Assembly: GCA_910592005.1 (NCBI GenBank)
Contig: CAJVPP010000056.1
Span: forward strand, 1-55,174
DNA length: 55,174 nt
Direction: 5' to 3'
Source: Funneliformis mosseae
Lineage: Eukaryota > Glomeromycota > Glomeromycetes > Glomerales > Glomeraceae
Below are positions 11,176 through 22,720 of the stretch, one piece after another. A model generated the notes under the pieces. The model saw nothing but the letters and a program-made list of their open reading frames with translations. It was not told the origin of the DNA and ran no database searches. Numbering within the stretch: position 1 is the first letter of the stretch; each line of letters opens with the position of its first letter. The position numbers and the translations under genes were made by a program.

Positions 11176-12787
11176 ATGTCACCCAAATTATCTTTAGAAA
11201 TTGCATGTAATATTACTATAGAGCGAGAAGGTCTGTATCTTTCAGATAAGTATACTAATGATCATTCACCTTTATTATAGCGTTGTGTTATAGGTCATAA
11301 ATGGTTTGTCTATCTTGCTAATATAAAATTGAAAAACTCATGGTGTTCACAGTGTACCCCTAATTGCCATCATTTAATTAAAGAAGCCAAACGAATCGTA
11401 CATGATAGAAATGATATCTGTCTTTCTGAAAAATATATAAATAGCAATTTACCATTATTATAGTATTATGCTATAGCCTATGAATGGTATTCTTCTTTTG
11501 CTAGCATAAAAAATAGTGATACTTGGTACCTACAATGTCAATTTAATTGAAGACTTACACTTGAAGATGTTAAACAAATTGCTATTAGTAAGGGTAGTGA
11601 ATGTCTTTTTGAAAAATTTGATAATAGTAAATCAGTTTTATTATAGCGTTATGCAAAAGGTCATGAATAGTATGCCAGATTTCATAGTATTAAAAATCTT
11701 AATTCATGGTTCCCTTATTATGCAGGATACAGGATTACTCTTAAAGATGTTAAGCAAATTGCTATCAATAAAGATGGAGAATGTCTTTCCCAAGAATATA
11801 TTAATAGTTATACCTTTTAATCTGAAAATGTAATAAAGGTCATGAATGGTCTGCAACTTTACAGAATTAAAAATATTAATACATAGTATCTAAAGTGCGC
11901 AGCCAATAAATGACTTACCCTTGAAGAAGCTAACCAAATTGCATCTATAAAAAATGATAGGTGTTTATCTGAAAAATATTTCAATAGTTGTCAAGCTTTA
12001 TTATGGCAATGTTTTATAGGTCATAAATGGCTCATAAGTCTTGATCATGTAAAAAATAAAAATGTATGGTGCTTTGAATGCAATCGTCATAGTATTGAAA
12101 CAGCAAAGTCTCTGACACATATCAAAAATGGGGATTGCCTATCTTCAGATTATGTAAATAATAAAATGCCTTTATAGTAGAAATGTGACAAGGGTCATAT
12201 ATGGATTACAAATTTAAATAAAATAAAAGACTATCACCAATGGTATCCTACCTGTGGTGGATGAAATCAGACTATTTTTGATATGAAAATTCTAGCACAA
12301 AAAAATAATGGAGACTGTCTTTCAGAACGATATTACGATGCACATACAAAGCTTCTTTGGTATTGCGAAAAATCTCACATATAGGAAGCCTCTTTAAAGA
12401 CTATTTTAAGAGAAGGTTGGTGCTTACTATGTTCATATTTTAAGTGTGAGAATTTATACTATGAGATCATATCAAAATATTTAGGACCACCCTCAAAAAT
12501 CGTAAACCTAATTTTCTAAAAACATTAGAATATCTGAGAGGATTAGAACTTAATATTTCTTATTACCACTATAGTTTTGCAATTGAAGTGCAGGAGAACA
12601 ATATGAAAAATATATAAAATTCTTTCATAGAGATGATCACAATAATTTTATCAGACAGCAAGAACAGGATCAACTCAAGAAAGAATTATGTGAAGAAAAT
12701 CAGATTGTCTTAAGGTATGTCTAGTATTATGAAGATCCACACATAGTTATTCTAGAGCATCTCTGAGAACTGGGCCTTATAGAATAA
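11176..12787 (+). pseudogene. Seven-repeat zinc-ribbon protein with VSR-like endonuclease domain
   Basis: The ATG at 11176 opens about 435 codons made of seven tandem units of about 60 residues. Each unit carries C-x3-GH-x-W, a short helix, then W-C-x2-C (WCSQC, WCFECN and WCLLCS are best preserved). After the last ribbon (about 12450) and two frameshifts comes a restriction-like nuclease domain: FLKTLEYLRGLELN, FAIEVQ, GEQYEK, FFHRDD, then LRYV-stop-YYEDP and a natural TAA at 12785. About a dozen in-frame stops occur. Several sit exactly at the motif Trp of GHxW or WCxxC, and Cys is often Tyr. The nuclease Asp position reads Asn. The ribbons would recognise DNA and the last domain would cut it. 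It lies between two ATPase copies, like a homing-type insertion. Confidence 0.65.
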
Positions 12788-12866
12788 AGTCAAAACTTTA
12801 AACGCTTGTATTTCATTAAATTCTTATTTTTTCATATAATAATTTAATATTACTTGGTTAATTAGA

Positions 12867-13618
12867 ATGAAAGAGAAGAGTATGTCTATATACGTATACG
12901 CTATTGATAAGATACTCAAAGAATCTTTAAAGCATATGAAATCTAAAGGATTTACGCTGAATTGGCCTTTTTGCTTTTTAGTCTGTGAAGGGTCTCATAG
13001 TGGAAAAACGAATATAGTTGTAAATCTTATGCTTGGTAATAAACTCTAACGCATATTTAAAGGAAAAAAAGGAAAGCGATATATTAAGAATGATAACCTT
13101 ATATTGGTAGGAAACACACAGAGCCGAAGTGACAATTAGTACAAACTAGCTTTCAGATCTTTGCAAATAGCCAAAAACTATATCGAGAGGATGTCACATT
13201 TAAAAGAATAATACCTGATAAGATTTCTGATATAACTAAATTCTCCCTAGGTCAAAGTACAGTTGTTGTATTCAAGATCTTTATGCTGAATCAAAAAAGA
13301 CTCAAGATCGAATTATTTCTTATTTTATTAATAGTCGACATAAAAATATTTCATTAATATATGTGATCCAAAATATCAAGCTATACCAAAGATAATTTGT
13401 GAAAATATCTTATATCTAGTTATATTTTGAAGAAGTAGATCTCAAGAAGATATATGCAGAATCATGCGTCAATATACAGACAATCCAAAAAAGCATCTAA
13501 GATTATTGACAAACATTTGCGAGATCAGAATTTTGTGGTCTTCGATTTCACTAAAGCAACTGATGATCCTCTCGCAATTAGATTAGATTGGGATACGTCT
13601 TTGAAGTTAGATAGCTAA
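12867..13618 (+). pseudogene. A32-like packaging ATPase (near full length, frameshifted)
   Basis: The start at 12867 gives an intact 60-residue opening with the Walker A motif EGSHSGKTN at about residues 41-49, followed by LMLGNKL. The rest is readable across a TAA at a likely Gln codon and several one-base shifts: GKKGKRYIKNDNL, then the Walker B strand (TVVVF) where the expected Glu codon has lost one base. Then come TQDRIISYFINSRHKNIS and the C-terminal VVFDFTKATDDPLAIRL, with a natural stop at 13618. Gene length fits the Maverick ATPase of about 250 residues. In an active element this would package DNA. Confidence 0.65.
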
Positions 13619-14836
13619 AACTGAATTTATTGATCAAATAACACGATAATATAAATAAATCACATATTTTTGAGCTAACAGAATCTTGCTTATGTATTAT
13701 TTGTATTATAAGACTATTTGTATGATGTAACATTAAAACTATGTATACAATGTATACAAAATTCAGAATAATTTTTGTGGTATAGTACATATATTTCAGC
13801 GTCAAAAAATTAATATATTCTGATACATATACATTTACACCATACCACCCGCATTTACGCACATATTCTAGAGTAAAATGAACTATAAATCCTGATGAAC
13901 TTTATTATGATAATTACAGACAGATTGAACTCACGTCTTATGATATAAAAACAATTGATACTATCTAGATATTTTCTTAAAAACTTAAACTATATTAATG
14001 GTAATTTAGACTTAGAAGATTCAGGATATGATAATGATAGATATGAATCCTGAGCTTTTACTTCTGCGCATGTTTTAGTCTTCTTAGGTATTGTTAAGCA
14101 TGAAGATATTTGGAACTCACCTTCATTTAATGGTCGCTTTCAAAACCCAGCTCCTTTAAATAATTTTGTGATTTATTTTTTTATATGTACCGCCTTCATC
14201 GTCTCTCGAATCACAGCCTAAATTTATGAATATATCAATTTATATTAACATATATATAGTATAATTACTATAAGAAGAAAAGCATGAATCTAACCTTTAT
14301 ATTTAAAACTGATGCTAAAATGTTCAAAATGTTAGGAAATTCTTCTGCATTATCTGAAACTTCCATTGGTTCACTACGTTAGATCCTACAGATGTATTCC
14401 TCTGAATTGTCTAGGTATACCATCATAATCATCAAATCTATTAATTAAAGATATTAGTTTGACAGATTGATTTTTTGCTGAAGTAGGAAGAACCTACCAA
14501 CTAGCGTAGATTATTTCAACCGTTTAAATTTTCACACATCTCTCTTTATCCTAACGTGTTTTGCCATTAATTTTACTAGCATATCTTTGAGGATTTTGGG
14601 TAGCTTTAACCCTGCCTCTTTGAGAAATTTCATTTCCTATTCATCTATTCAACTTTTCCTGACTTTCTCGGTCCTAAACTCATCTTTCTCACTATTACTG
14701 ACGAACCTTAGGATTCAGTCACCTTTGCAACCTATTTTCGCCATTTTTCTGATTGTTTTTTCGTATTCTTTCACATTTCTGATGCTAAGCTTACGCTTTC
14801 TCCTTTGGATTATTAGAAAAGGAATCTTGTCAGATA
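13619..14836. other. Unassigned spacer with gene-like scraps
   Basis: The plus strand from about 13990 to 14200 has an open stretch (LEDSGYDNDRYES then AHVLVFLGIVKHEDIWNSP) that looks like a decayed coding segment of no family I can name. The minus strand between 14830 and 14300 has a Lys/Arg-rich readable stretch ending at the Tc1 insertion point. No promoter, RNA gene or clear repeat is visible. Confidence 0.35.
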
Positions 14837-16153
14837 CAGTGTGAGACAAAAAAAACTGGAATTTTTTTTGAGAAATAAAAAGATGCAGATCTCAGCCAAA
14901 TCAAGTCTGATCTGAACTATGTAAAAGGAAAATAATCATAAGGTAAGTGAGTATATAATTTTTTTTTGTATTACTAAATATTAGAAATTTTTTTCATTTC
15001 CTATCAATATCTTCAATTTTTTAAAAAAACTCTAAAAATCAATTAATTAGAAACGATGACCTCTAGACAAGAAACTAACTGTCAAGCGATCTTATAATTA
15101 TGGAATCAGGTATTCAGAAGGCTAGAAAAATCCATTAATGCACTGAAATTTCCCTCACGACTGTATATGATAACCTTACCAAGCTTCATGAGTCTGAAAT
15201 GATTCAGCGTGTAGAAGGAAATAGTCGTTCAAAAAAGATTATGGCTAATGCATCAAGAGCATTAGCCCAATTTGTCTGCTGAGATTCTCCTATTTTAACA
15301 AGGACCCTATCAATGAGGTTGTCATTGAAAGGTGTGGATGTATTTTATAGAACAGTAAGAAGGCATTTAGCCAAAATTGGATACCAAAAAGACCTTTCAA
15401 GAGCAACACCGATGCTGATCGCAGATCATAAATGTAAATGGGTAGAATAGGCTCAAAATCATCTTAATGATGATTGGAACAAAACTCTGTTTTCAGATGA
15501 GACTGCATTCTAACTGTTCTGGAATACTGTAGAGCGTTGGCATAAAGGACAATGATCGATACGTCCTATGCCTAAAGATCAAATGAAAATCTTTACATAG
15601 AGAGGATTTTGTGTAAAAGGAAAAATAAGTTTATATTGTTTTTCTCAAATAATGAATGCTGAATTTATGTAAACATACTTTGTAGCCACCTTTCAGAGAT
15701 TAAAGACTTGTTGAAAGATGAATGGCGTTTTCAGCAAGACAATGATCTGAAACACACTAGTAATTATGCCAAAAAATTTCTTCAGGAAAATTTTCCTGAA
15801 GTTATTGACTGTCCTTCTAATAGTTTGGACCTAAATTTGATAGAAAACCTTTGGAGTATTATTAAAAAGAATGTGGAGAAGAAAATGCCAAAGAATACTA
15901 ATGATTTGTATTGATATATGATCAAAGAATGGGACGATATTCCAGAATTAATTCTAATTGGATTAGTAGGATCAATAAAACGCCGATGTGAACTTATTAT
16001 AGAAAATAATAGTGAACGAATTCCATTCTAAAAAAATATTAATAAAATTAGCTAATTTTTAGCTTTAAATATATATAAATGTTATTTAGTTAGTGTCGTT
16101 AGTTTTTGCATAATGTGTATTTAAAAAATTCTGGTTTTTTTTATCCCACACTG
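14837..16153 (+). mobile_element. Tc1-type transposon, complete with terminal repeats
   Basis: The ends are inverted repeats of about 24 bp (left CAGTGTGAGACAAAAAAAAC, right matching in reverse complement with a few mismatches). A TA duplication lies on both sides (14835-14836 and 16154-16155). Length is 1317 bp, normal for Tc1/mariner. A damaged transposase gene fills the interior in the plus direction. The insertion cuts the minus-strand readable scrap at 14300-14830. Confidence 0.9.
15055..16031 (+). pseudogene. Tc1 transposase (DD34E), broken by early frameshift and stops
   Basis: The ATG at 15055 (MTSRQETN) is followed by a one-base shift inside the helix-turn-helix region. Then come the paired-type DNA-binding domain and the catalytic core. 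The three acidic residues are all still present: Asp in FSDETAF, Asp in RFQQDND, and Glu in LIENLWSI 35 residues later, giving the Tc1 spacing DD34E. A nearby conserved PNP reads LNL (Pro to Leu, C-to-T). Several in-frame TAG, TAA and TGA codons fall at Trp, Gln or Arg positions. The enzyme would cut and paste the element at TA sites. Repair of several sites would be needed, so it is inactive here. Confidence 0.85.
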
Positions 16154-17180
16154 TACATTAAGCAAGTTATATTTTTAAGAAAAATTACTTAACGATGGAT
16201 ATCATATCTATATCACTAAAGGCTTGATCAAAGATTGAGTTCCACACGTGACAATTAAACTAAGTCTCAAAATTAGCTACTTTCAAGCTTCTGTTTTCAA
16301 TTTCTCTTAACCTATAAAAATAAATTTAGCCAATTCAACATATGAATGTGCAAGCCAGTCGCAAGAACTGAAATACTTACAATGAATATATAGCATAAAT
16401 AATGTAATCCTTATCGTAATCTTTTTTGCGATCATAATTATTATCAAATATCATTTCTTTTATAACCTTTCAAATATCTTTCAATGTTGACTACATCAGG
16501 AAAGAAGATTGATAACTTGTTGTGATACATTTTTGTCAACAGCATGTAAATTAATTATTATCTTGTCAAGGAACTCCATTAGAAATTCATTTATTTCATC
16601 TGAAATATTAGGTATTTGTAGATCGGATGCAGAATCAATTTCATCACGTTCTTCTTTCTTACTGAAATGCAGTTTAATTGTCTTATTACTGACATCTAGA
16701 ATGAAAGAATGAATAGTGCTAGGAGATAAAAAACTTTCAATTCAGTAAACTATCTTGCATAACATAATTACAGCAGATTAATAAAGTATATAAATACTAA
16801 CTGCTCATATATTAATTTTTTCCTTAATTTGAACAATTCTTCTTTGATAAATCTTCCCGTTAAGAGTTTCACATTCTCTCTTTTTTCATGTTGTTGTATA
16901 TTTGTTAAATTATCTGTCAGTGTTCCTTTCTTAGTATGAATGGTCCAGTCTAAATGAAAATTCTCATTATTGTCTAAAAAAACCTAAAAGCTAAAAATTC
17001 TAATGAATATTTACTTTATTTTCTTTTGCCTCTTTATTGTTGGCTGTCTTTACCTTTTCTTCATCATCCGTCTCCTTCACAAGACAAATAGTAGTGAGAA
17101 TAATAAATATTTATGGCTAATAACATCTGTCAGATGCAATTATCTCGTGATCTGATGTATTCAAGTTACTTATTTCTGAT

Positions 17181-17334
17181 TCTTCTTCATTCACAGAAAC
17201 ATCAGTTTCTGGCTGTGCATAATTCCAGAAAGTATAAGGAAACAACTTTTTTCTAAATCTTCTTCATTCACAGAAATATCAGTTTCTGGCTGTGCATAAT
17301 TCCAAAAAGTATAAGGAAATAACTTTTTTCATGT
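17181..17334. repeat. Tandem duplication, 77-bp unit, two copies
   Basis: The unit beginning TCTTCTTCATTCACAGAAAC is repeated directly at 17181 and 17258 with only a few differences. The period of 77 is not a multiple of three, so it would shift any frame crossing it. Confidence 0.85.
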
Positions 17335-17925
17335 TAAACACTAACATAAATACAATTTACCTAGAATTAAGAAGACATAGAAGGGGAAGGATATGTAGTC
17401 TTACCGGAATTAATAAATGTGTCAAATAAGTAATTAAATATTTTTGTCTGTATCATATCATTAAGATACAATGAGACAAATGAGATGTAGAATTAGTCCT
17501 AGCCTGATATATACAGAAATATGTATATAGGAAATATACATCGTTTCCTAACTTAAAAATATTAATAATATCTATCTTTAGAGGATCTTCATCTTGTATT
17601 GGTAATATAGTCCTATCAGTTAATAACTCTTGAATATTTCTCTTTCCAGAGGCACCTAGTAATTTGAGACTGTCAGTAAGATGTATTTTCTTAACCGAGA
17701 TCTTTTTTTTTACAGAATGAAGTTAGTAAGAAATTAAGGTAATGGTAAATAAGGTTTAACTACCTTCTCCTTTTCACATATAATTTCGTTCCAATATAAT
17801 TTTAATCTACCGTTTCGACATTTAGCTTTAATCTTTTGTAAATGTAAAGGTGGAAGGATGTGAGTAATTGTAAAGTGTGAGTAATAAAAAAATATTATAA
17901 GCAGAGCAATAGGAAAGCTCAGTAC

Positions 17926-18050
17926 GTTAACCAAATACTCTTGAACAGCATGTTGACCATTCAGGAGCGCTATCCCATTACTTGCCTAACACGTTGACCA
18001 GATACTTCTTGAACAACATGTCGACCATTAAGAGGTGCAATTATGCAAAA
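17926..18050. repeat. Imperfect tandem duplication, about 67-bp period
   Basis: GTTAACCAAATACTC...TTGAACAGCATGTTGACCATT at 17926 recurs at 17993 as GTTGACCAGATACTTC...TTGAACAACATGTCGACCATT. Differences are mostly transitions. Confidence 0.7.
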
Positions 18051-19067
18051 CTAAAGATAAACAGAGAAAAACCAACTTTCTTTTTTATTTCTTCAAACTT
18101 GTCTGAAACATGAGTTTGTATGACTCTCATAAAATGATTTGACCAAGCGCTATCGAGATCACCCTAATTATCAGTAAATGAGGTGAATTAATTATCATAT
18201 CTCGATTGAAATATAAAAAATTTTGATAAGTTGGATCTTCGTATTTTTTAAGAAGATGAAATAGTTAAAAAAATCAGTTAGATCTAAAACAATATTAATA
18301 ATCGAATCACTTAGATAATTAAAAAATACCTTTGTATTCTGGAAAATACTCATCATTCATTTTTTACGTAAAAGTTGAGAAAAATGAAGCTAGTTCAATC
18401 GGCTTTTTGATTGTAAATTTTATTAGTTGGTATAACCTGATCAGACGGTCGATCAAAAATTTCAACTGGCCTCTGTCAATTATTTAAAGAGTCATGTGCG
18501 CATTCAGGATCATAAGGGAGCTAATTCCTATTTTCACAGTATCATAAACCATATAATTCATAATTCTCATATTTTCCATCACAAATAGGGCATAGTGAGC
18601 TCCACGGCTGAGGTGATGTAAAATCATAATTATCAATCCCTCTGAAACTATTTTTGAATTTCAAGTATGAGAAGTGTTCTAAGACTGATTTGATAATTAA
18701 TTCTGAATTAAGTCTGGCTTCGAAGGTGATGGGTCCTTTTTCTAACTTTGAATTTATAACTTTCGATTCATGTACTTTTGTTAGTTACCATGGCTTATTT
18801 CCAGTTTTTTTTTATATCTTTTGTATAATTTTAAATGAAACTTATCTGACAAAATACTTGGTAATCCACTTAATTTAGCATGCCAATCCAGATATTCAGC
18901 AATTAGTATTTTATTAAATACAGTTATTTTCCTTTTTATATGAATATAAGTTAATTTAATTTGGTAATAGTTAATATGAATTAGCCCTGTAAAAAAATAG
19001 TTTCTCAAGAAAAATGCAAATATAATATTATAAATAATAGGACTATGCAGTTTATCTCAATTTCATA

Positions 19068-20735
19068 CTATTTATATTTAATAAGGTAAGATTTGGCTTT
19101 ATACTTACTTTCTATTTCTTTTTCATCATGACTTAATTCATATAATAGGCAGATATAGTCCCTGCATGATGTCTCATCAGTAATCTCATAATAATCAAAA
19201 TTTTTACTACTACATTCTATATTTAAATTAGGATATTGATCTAATATCTTTTTGCAGAAATAGATGCGATCATAGATTGGATTAGATTGACTGGAAGAAG
19301 ATACATTTACTGATGTACTTACTTTAACTGAATCCAAGTATTTCTCTTGCACCTCTAATGTATTAGTTTAATTGGTTTTTAAAGTTTGAGAAGTAGATGG
19401 AGTGCTTATTTTAACATCTGATAATTTTTTTGGGACAGACCCTTAGCTTTTCTCAAGTGGAACTTTAAGTCTCACTTTTTCTATATCTTTGCATTTAGAG
19501 TATGAATTAGATTTTTTTATCTCCGTATCAGCATAGTAAGATTCACTGAAATAATCCAGAATAATTTATATTTGAGGTTTAGTAAACTTTGAAATAGAAT
19601 CTGCACTGTAAGATTTGATATTCTTAATTTTATCTACTCTTATCTTTTCGAATAGTTTGTAAATCTTTATGGCCCTTTGGGTTCTTTTACATAAAGTTTC
19701 TAGTGTTATTCTAGAAAGATGCTTTATTATATTCTGAAATAATTGTTTTCTTACCGTCTGATCTGAAATGTTATCTTTGGCAATAATTTCTTGAACACTT
19801 TTTTTGAACCTTTTACTATATGAATAGCGACATGAAATCTCTTTTTATTTAGCCTGCATAGTATTCTTCCCTTCAATACTTACATTTAGAAATAAATAAA
19901 CAAGCTCAACTTCTATTATCATGTCAGTTGTAAGCTCCTGATTTCCATCAATAATTTAAACATTATTTTCATCTATCAACTCTAAAGACACTTCTTGTAT
20001 AAAATCTTGGACTACTATATAATCATGGAAAATTTTTGTATTCTTGGGTAATACTTGAGCTTCTCCTGCCTTACAAATACTCAATTTAGTTGATAATTGC
20101 GAATTGCTTATATTGGTTTCAGTTTCTGCAGAATCTTCTGTCAGGCTTGAGACAACACAATCAAGCGCTTTCAGCAGAAGCATAGAGGAATTATTCTGAA
20201 AAATTGAGGGCTCGTCCTAATTTTAGCTTAAATGTGTTGATTAACGTAAAAGTTTTTTCTTTCTATTGCATTGCCTCATCATATCACTAATCTCTTTCTT
20301 ACTTACAGAAATCAGGAATTTATCAGTCTGTCTATCCTTCAATAATTTAGATCCTGCATGAATGTGTTGAGTTACATCAGAGCTATTCTCAGAGTTACCC
20401 TTAAAAGGCAATGAAATGAATAATTGAGAAGTCACCTGTAATTCTAAACAAGTGAGAGATTTCATTACGGATGTCCTGTCTTGCACTGAAACATTAATAG
20501 CAATTTACTCTTGCTTGATTTTCTGATATCACAATTTAATTCTACAATGAGCTTAGCCTTTTCTTTATCGCTCTACTCTAGGTTATGAATCTTGTCTTAT
20601 TCTCTTTCATAGCTTGCTTTAGCTTAGCATTTTCAGCTTTAACCTTGGTATTTTTGGCCTTAATCTCAGAATTTTCAGCCAAGAGCTTGATGATGCATTA
20701 TTTCAATGAATTAAGTTCAGATTGCATATTCAATA
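19068..20735 (-). pseudogene. Expanded-family coiled-coil gene with conserved helical C-terminus
   Basis: On the minus strand the gene begins near 20735 with MQSELNSLK and a heptad coiled coil rich in Lys/Glu/Asn. It passes through Ser/Asp-rich linkers (open 20241-20486 and 19956-20183) with KEISDMMRQCNRKKKLL. It then has a conserved helical domain around 19560-19850 that ends in SADSISKFTKPQIQIILDYF, and a final open stretch at 19068-19352. At least three frameshifts and several stops at Gln or Trp-like codons break it. I recognise the architecture as a highly multiplied Rhizophagus family with no known function. The gene at 3594-4643 is a shorter relative. Confidence 0.5.
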
Positions 20736-21214
20736 ATATCTTTTATATAGAATACAGTTTATTTAAAATGCATTTTACCTAAGTGGGACTTTAGGTCTCA
20801 CTTTTTTATTTACTATATGTCTTCATATCCTATGAATAATTTACTTGATAATATATAACATTTTCAGCTTAAATTCTTTATTGATGCAGTAAATAAATTA
20901 CATAATTCAACTGCGCAGTTCTACAAATTTGCTAAGAAAAAAAAATAACACTGAACAATGAGATCATAATATTATTGTAATAAATTTTTATTAATAATAT
21001 ATACAATCTATCTATTTTAACTTAATCAGATGTTACTGTTAAACTATCTTCTAAGTTTCTACTTTATTTATGTAAAGGAGTATTACATAGTAAAGACATG
21101 TTAACAATTAAAATATTTCGCAAAACTAACAAAGTTTTAATAAATTTGACTAGAAAAGAAAGTTCATATGAATAATGAATTGGAATTATAGATTCGTATA
21201 ATTTGTAATAACTA

Positions 21215-21325
21215 AAAATGATACTGTAATTAGTTGCAATTATATGATACTTATTTATCACCAGTTGCAATTAGTTGCAACCCTGTAATGCTTAATTGTT
21301 ACCAGTTGCAACTAGTTACAGTGCC
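21215..21325. repeat. Short array of AGTTGCAA motifs
   Basis: The motif AGTTGCAA(T/C) occurs four times within about 110 bases, two of them paired as CCAGTTGCAATTAGTTGCAA. It lies just downstream of the repeat-family gene remnant. It may be the end of a small mobile element. I see no gene between 20736 and 21325. Confidence 0.5.
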
Positions 21326-22720
21326 ATCTTTAGTAATAACGATATACTTCAACTTTATCTCTAATCAAAATATTCAGACATAGCTTTTGTCCCGCTACTT
21401 GCATTCCTATAATTCCAAATTGACCTTTTTCAGATTTGCGACTTTTTTAAACCCAGTATATTCCATCATTAGTTTTGCATCATAATTTCATATTATCATT
21501 GTCTTCTTTCTGCTTATTACAAAAAATTCGTGAGCATTCTACGTACATAAGTTTGTATAGTTTATGACTCTCTTTTGATACAAGCATTATATTTAGCTGT
21601 CTTCCTGTATATCCGTTAAAGCTCTGAATGGTTCAGATTAATCTGAAGATTTTTTAGATCAGTTCAGTTCAGTTCAGTTTTGAATTGCATAAAAATCAAT
21701 CTGAAAATTTTTAGTTCAGTTTGGATTTTTTTCAGATTATAATTCTAATCTGAACTGAAAAAAATCTGAACTGAACTGATGATTTCAGATTAATCTGAAA
21801 GTTCAGTTCGATTATATGTGAAACTCTTAAAGATCGCAAAAATTTAGCGAAACTCTAGAGAATCGCAATTTTTTGCAATTTCTTTTTAAATTTCGCAAAA
21901 TTACCACGAAACTCTTGAAGAATCGCAAAAAATTGCGATTTCTCTTAGTATTTCGCAAAAAATATCACAAAATTCTTGGAGAGTCACAAAAATTGTGATT
22001 TCTCTTCAAATTTTACGAACTTCAAAGAGAAATTTACGATTTTTTGTGATTCTCCTAGAGTTTTGCATATAAATTGCATATTCTTTATATAATCGAACTG
22101 TAATTTTAGATTAATCTGAAAATTTCAGTTCAGTTCAGATTTTTACCAGTCTGCAGTTCAGTTTGGATTTGGATTGGCATTTTTAAGATAATAATTTGAA
22201 CTGAACTGAACTGAAATTTTTGGTTTAGATATGGATTGGCATCTAATCCAGACTGAATTGAACTGTTTAGATTTTAACGTCTGTCACTCCTTCTATCTGA
22301 ACTTGCTATACTTTGATATTCAAAACTAAAAAAGAAATTATATTTATCATAATTTGATTCGTGACTAGCTATAGTCAGATATTACAAAAAACTTACATAG
22401 TAATGAATGCATGTTCTCCAAAAGAGTTATCAAATAATGTAGCATGGATTGCGAAAATAACTACATTATTAACATAGGTACCCTTATTCATCGTTTCAAT
22501 AAATTCAAGACCAAAAGCTAGATTGTACCAAATACTATTTAATGTATCAAGAATTTTTAACACAATTTTGTTAAGCTTATTATTGCCTTCCTTCTAGTTC
22601 TCATCATGCATTAATCTTTTTTGTAACCTTAGTATACTTCGTGACATAAAATTTGTTACAAATTTTACATATTTTCTGTTATGTCTCGAGGTATTGTTAT
22701 GGATACCATTTCTTCAACCA
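21325..22720 (-). pseudogene. Rhizophagus-expanded protein family gene, split by element A
   Basis: The 5' part (22720 to about 22290) reads NKIVLKILDTLNSIWYNLAF, then NNVVIFAIHATLFDNSFGEH, and has an apparent GT-AG intron near 22386-22330 before QSIASSDRRSDR. The 3' part (21610 to 21335) reads KESHKLYKLMYVECSRIF and then GQFGIIGMQVAGQKLCLN, ending at a natural TAA near 21331. Element A (21620-22273) lies between the two parts. The family is common in Rhizophagus gene predictions but I know no function. Two internal stops sit at Trp-like positions. The C-terminal segment, a beta-strand-rich core with a conserved ECSR, looks nuclease-like only in the loosest sense, so I do not assign it. Confidence 0.5.
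21620..22273. mobile_element. TTAA-flanked non-autonomous element A
   Basis: TTAA flanks both ends (21616-21619 and 22274-22277). The arms of about 190 bp are built from CTGAACTGAA and its complement, and contain the palindrome TTTCAGATTAATCTGAAA. The core (about 21835-22080) consists of about four tandem units of 59 bp, each carrying an inverted pair like ATCGCAAAAAATTGCGAT. Nothing in it is coding. TTAA duplications are the hallmark of piggyBac-type transposition, so that is the likely source of the transposase. Its length is 654 bp. Confidence 0.7.

Larger units (their letters stand above)
16154..19060 (-). other. Decayed fungal repeat-family DNA, no nameable gene
   Basis: Readable minus-strand scraps occur at 16490-16730 (acidic, ERDEIDSASDLQIPNISDEI), at 17734-17934, and at 18350-18650. 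The last has one C-P-I-C pair followed by Trp-like stops, as in a zinc-binding fragment (LCPICDGKYENYELYGL). None can be tied to a known family with confidence. Two local tandem duplications are listed separately. Stops again prefer Trp and Gln-like sites. Confidence 0.4.

Noticed and set aside
9160..12787. Alternative genetic code (TAA/TAG as Gln, TGA as Trp)
   Set aside because: The five island genes end with and avoid ordinary stops and need no reassignment. TAG in the remnants stands for both Trp and Gln, and frameshifts and lost catalytic residues accompany the stops, so decay fits better.
1..14800. Endogenous giant-virus region
   Set aside because: Polymerase and A32-like ATPase would also suit a large DNA virus, but the integrase and repeated short fragments favour Maverick-type and nested elements. 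No capsid gene was recognised.
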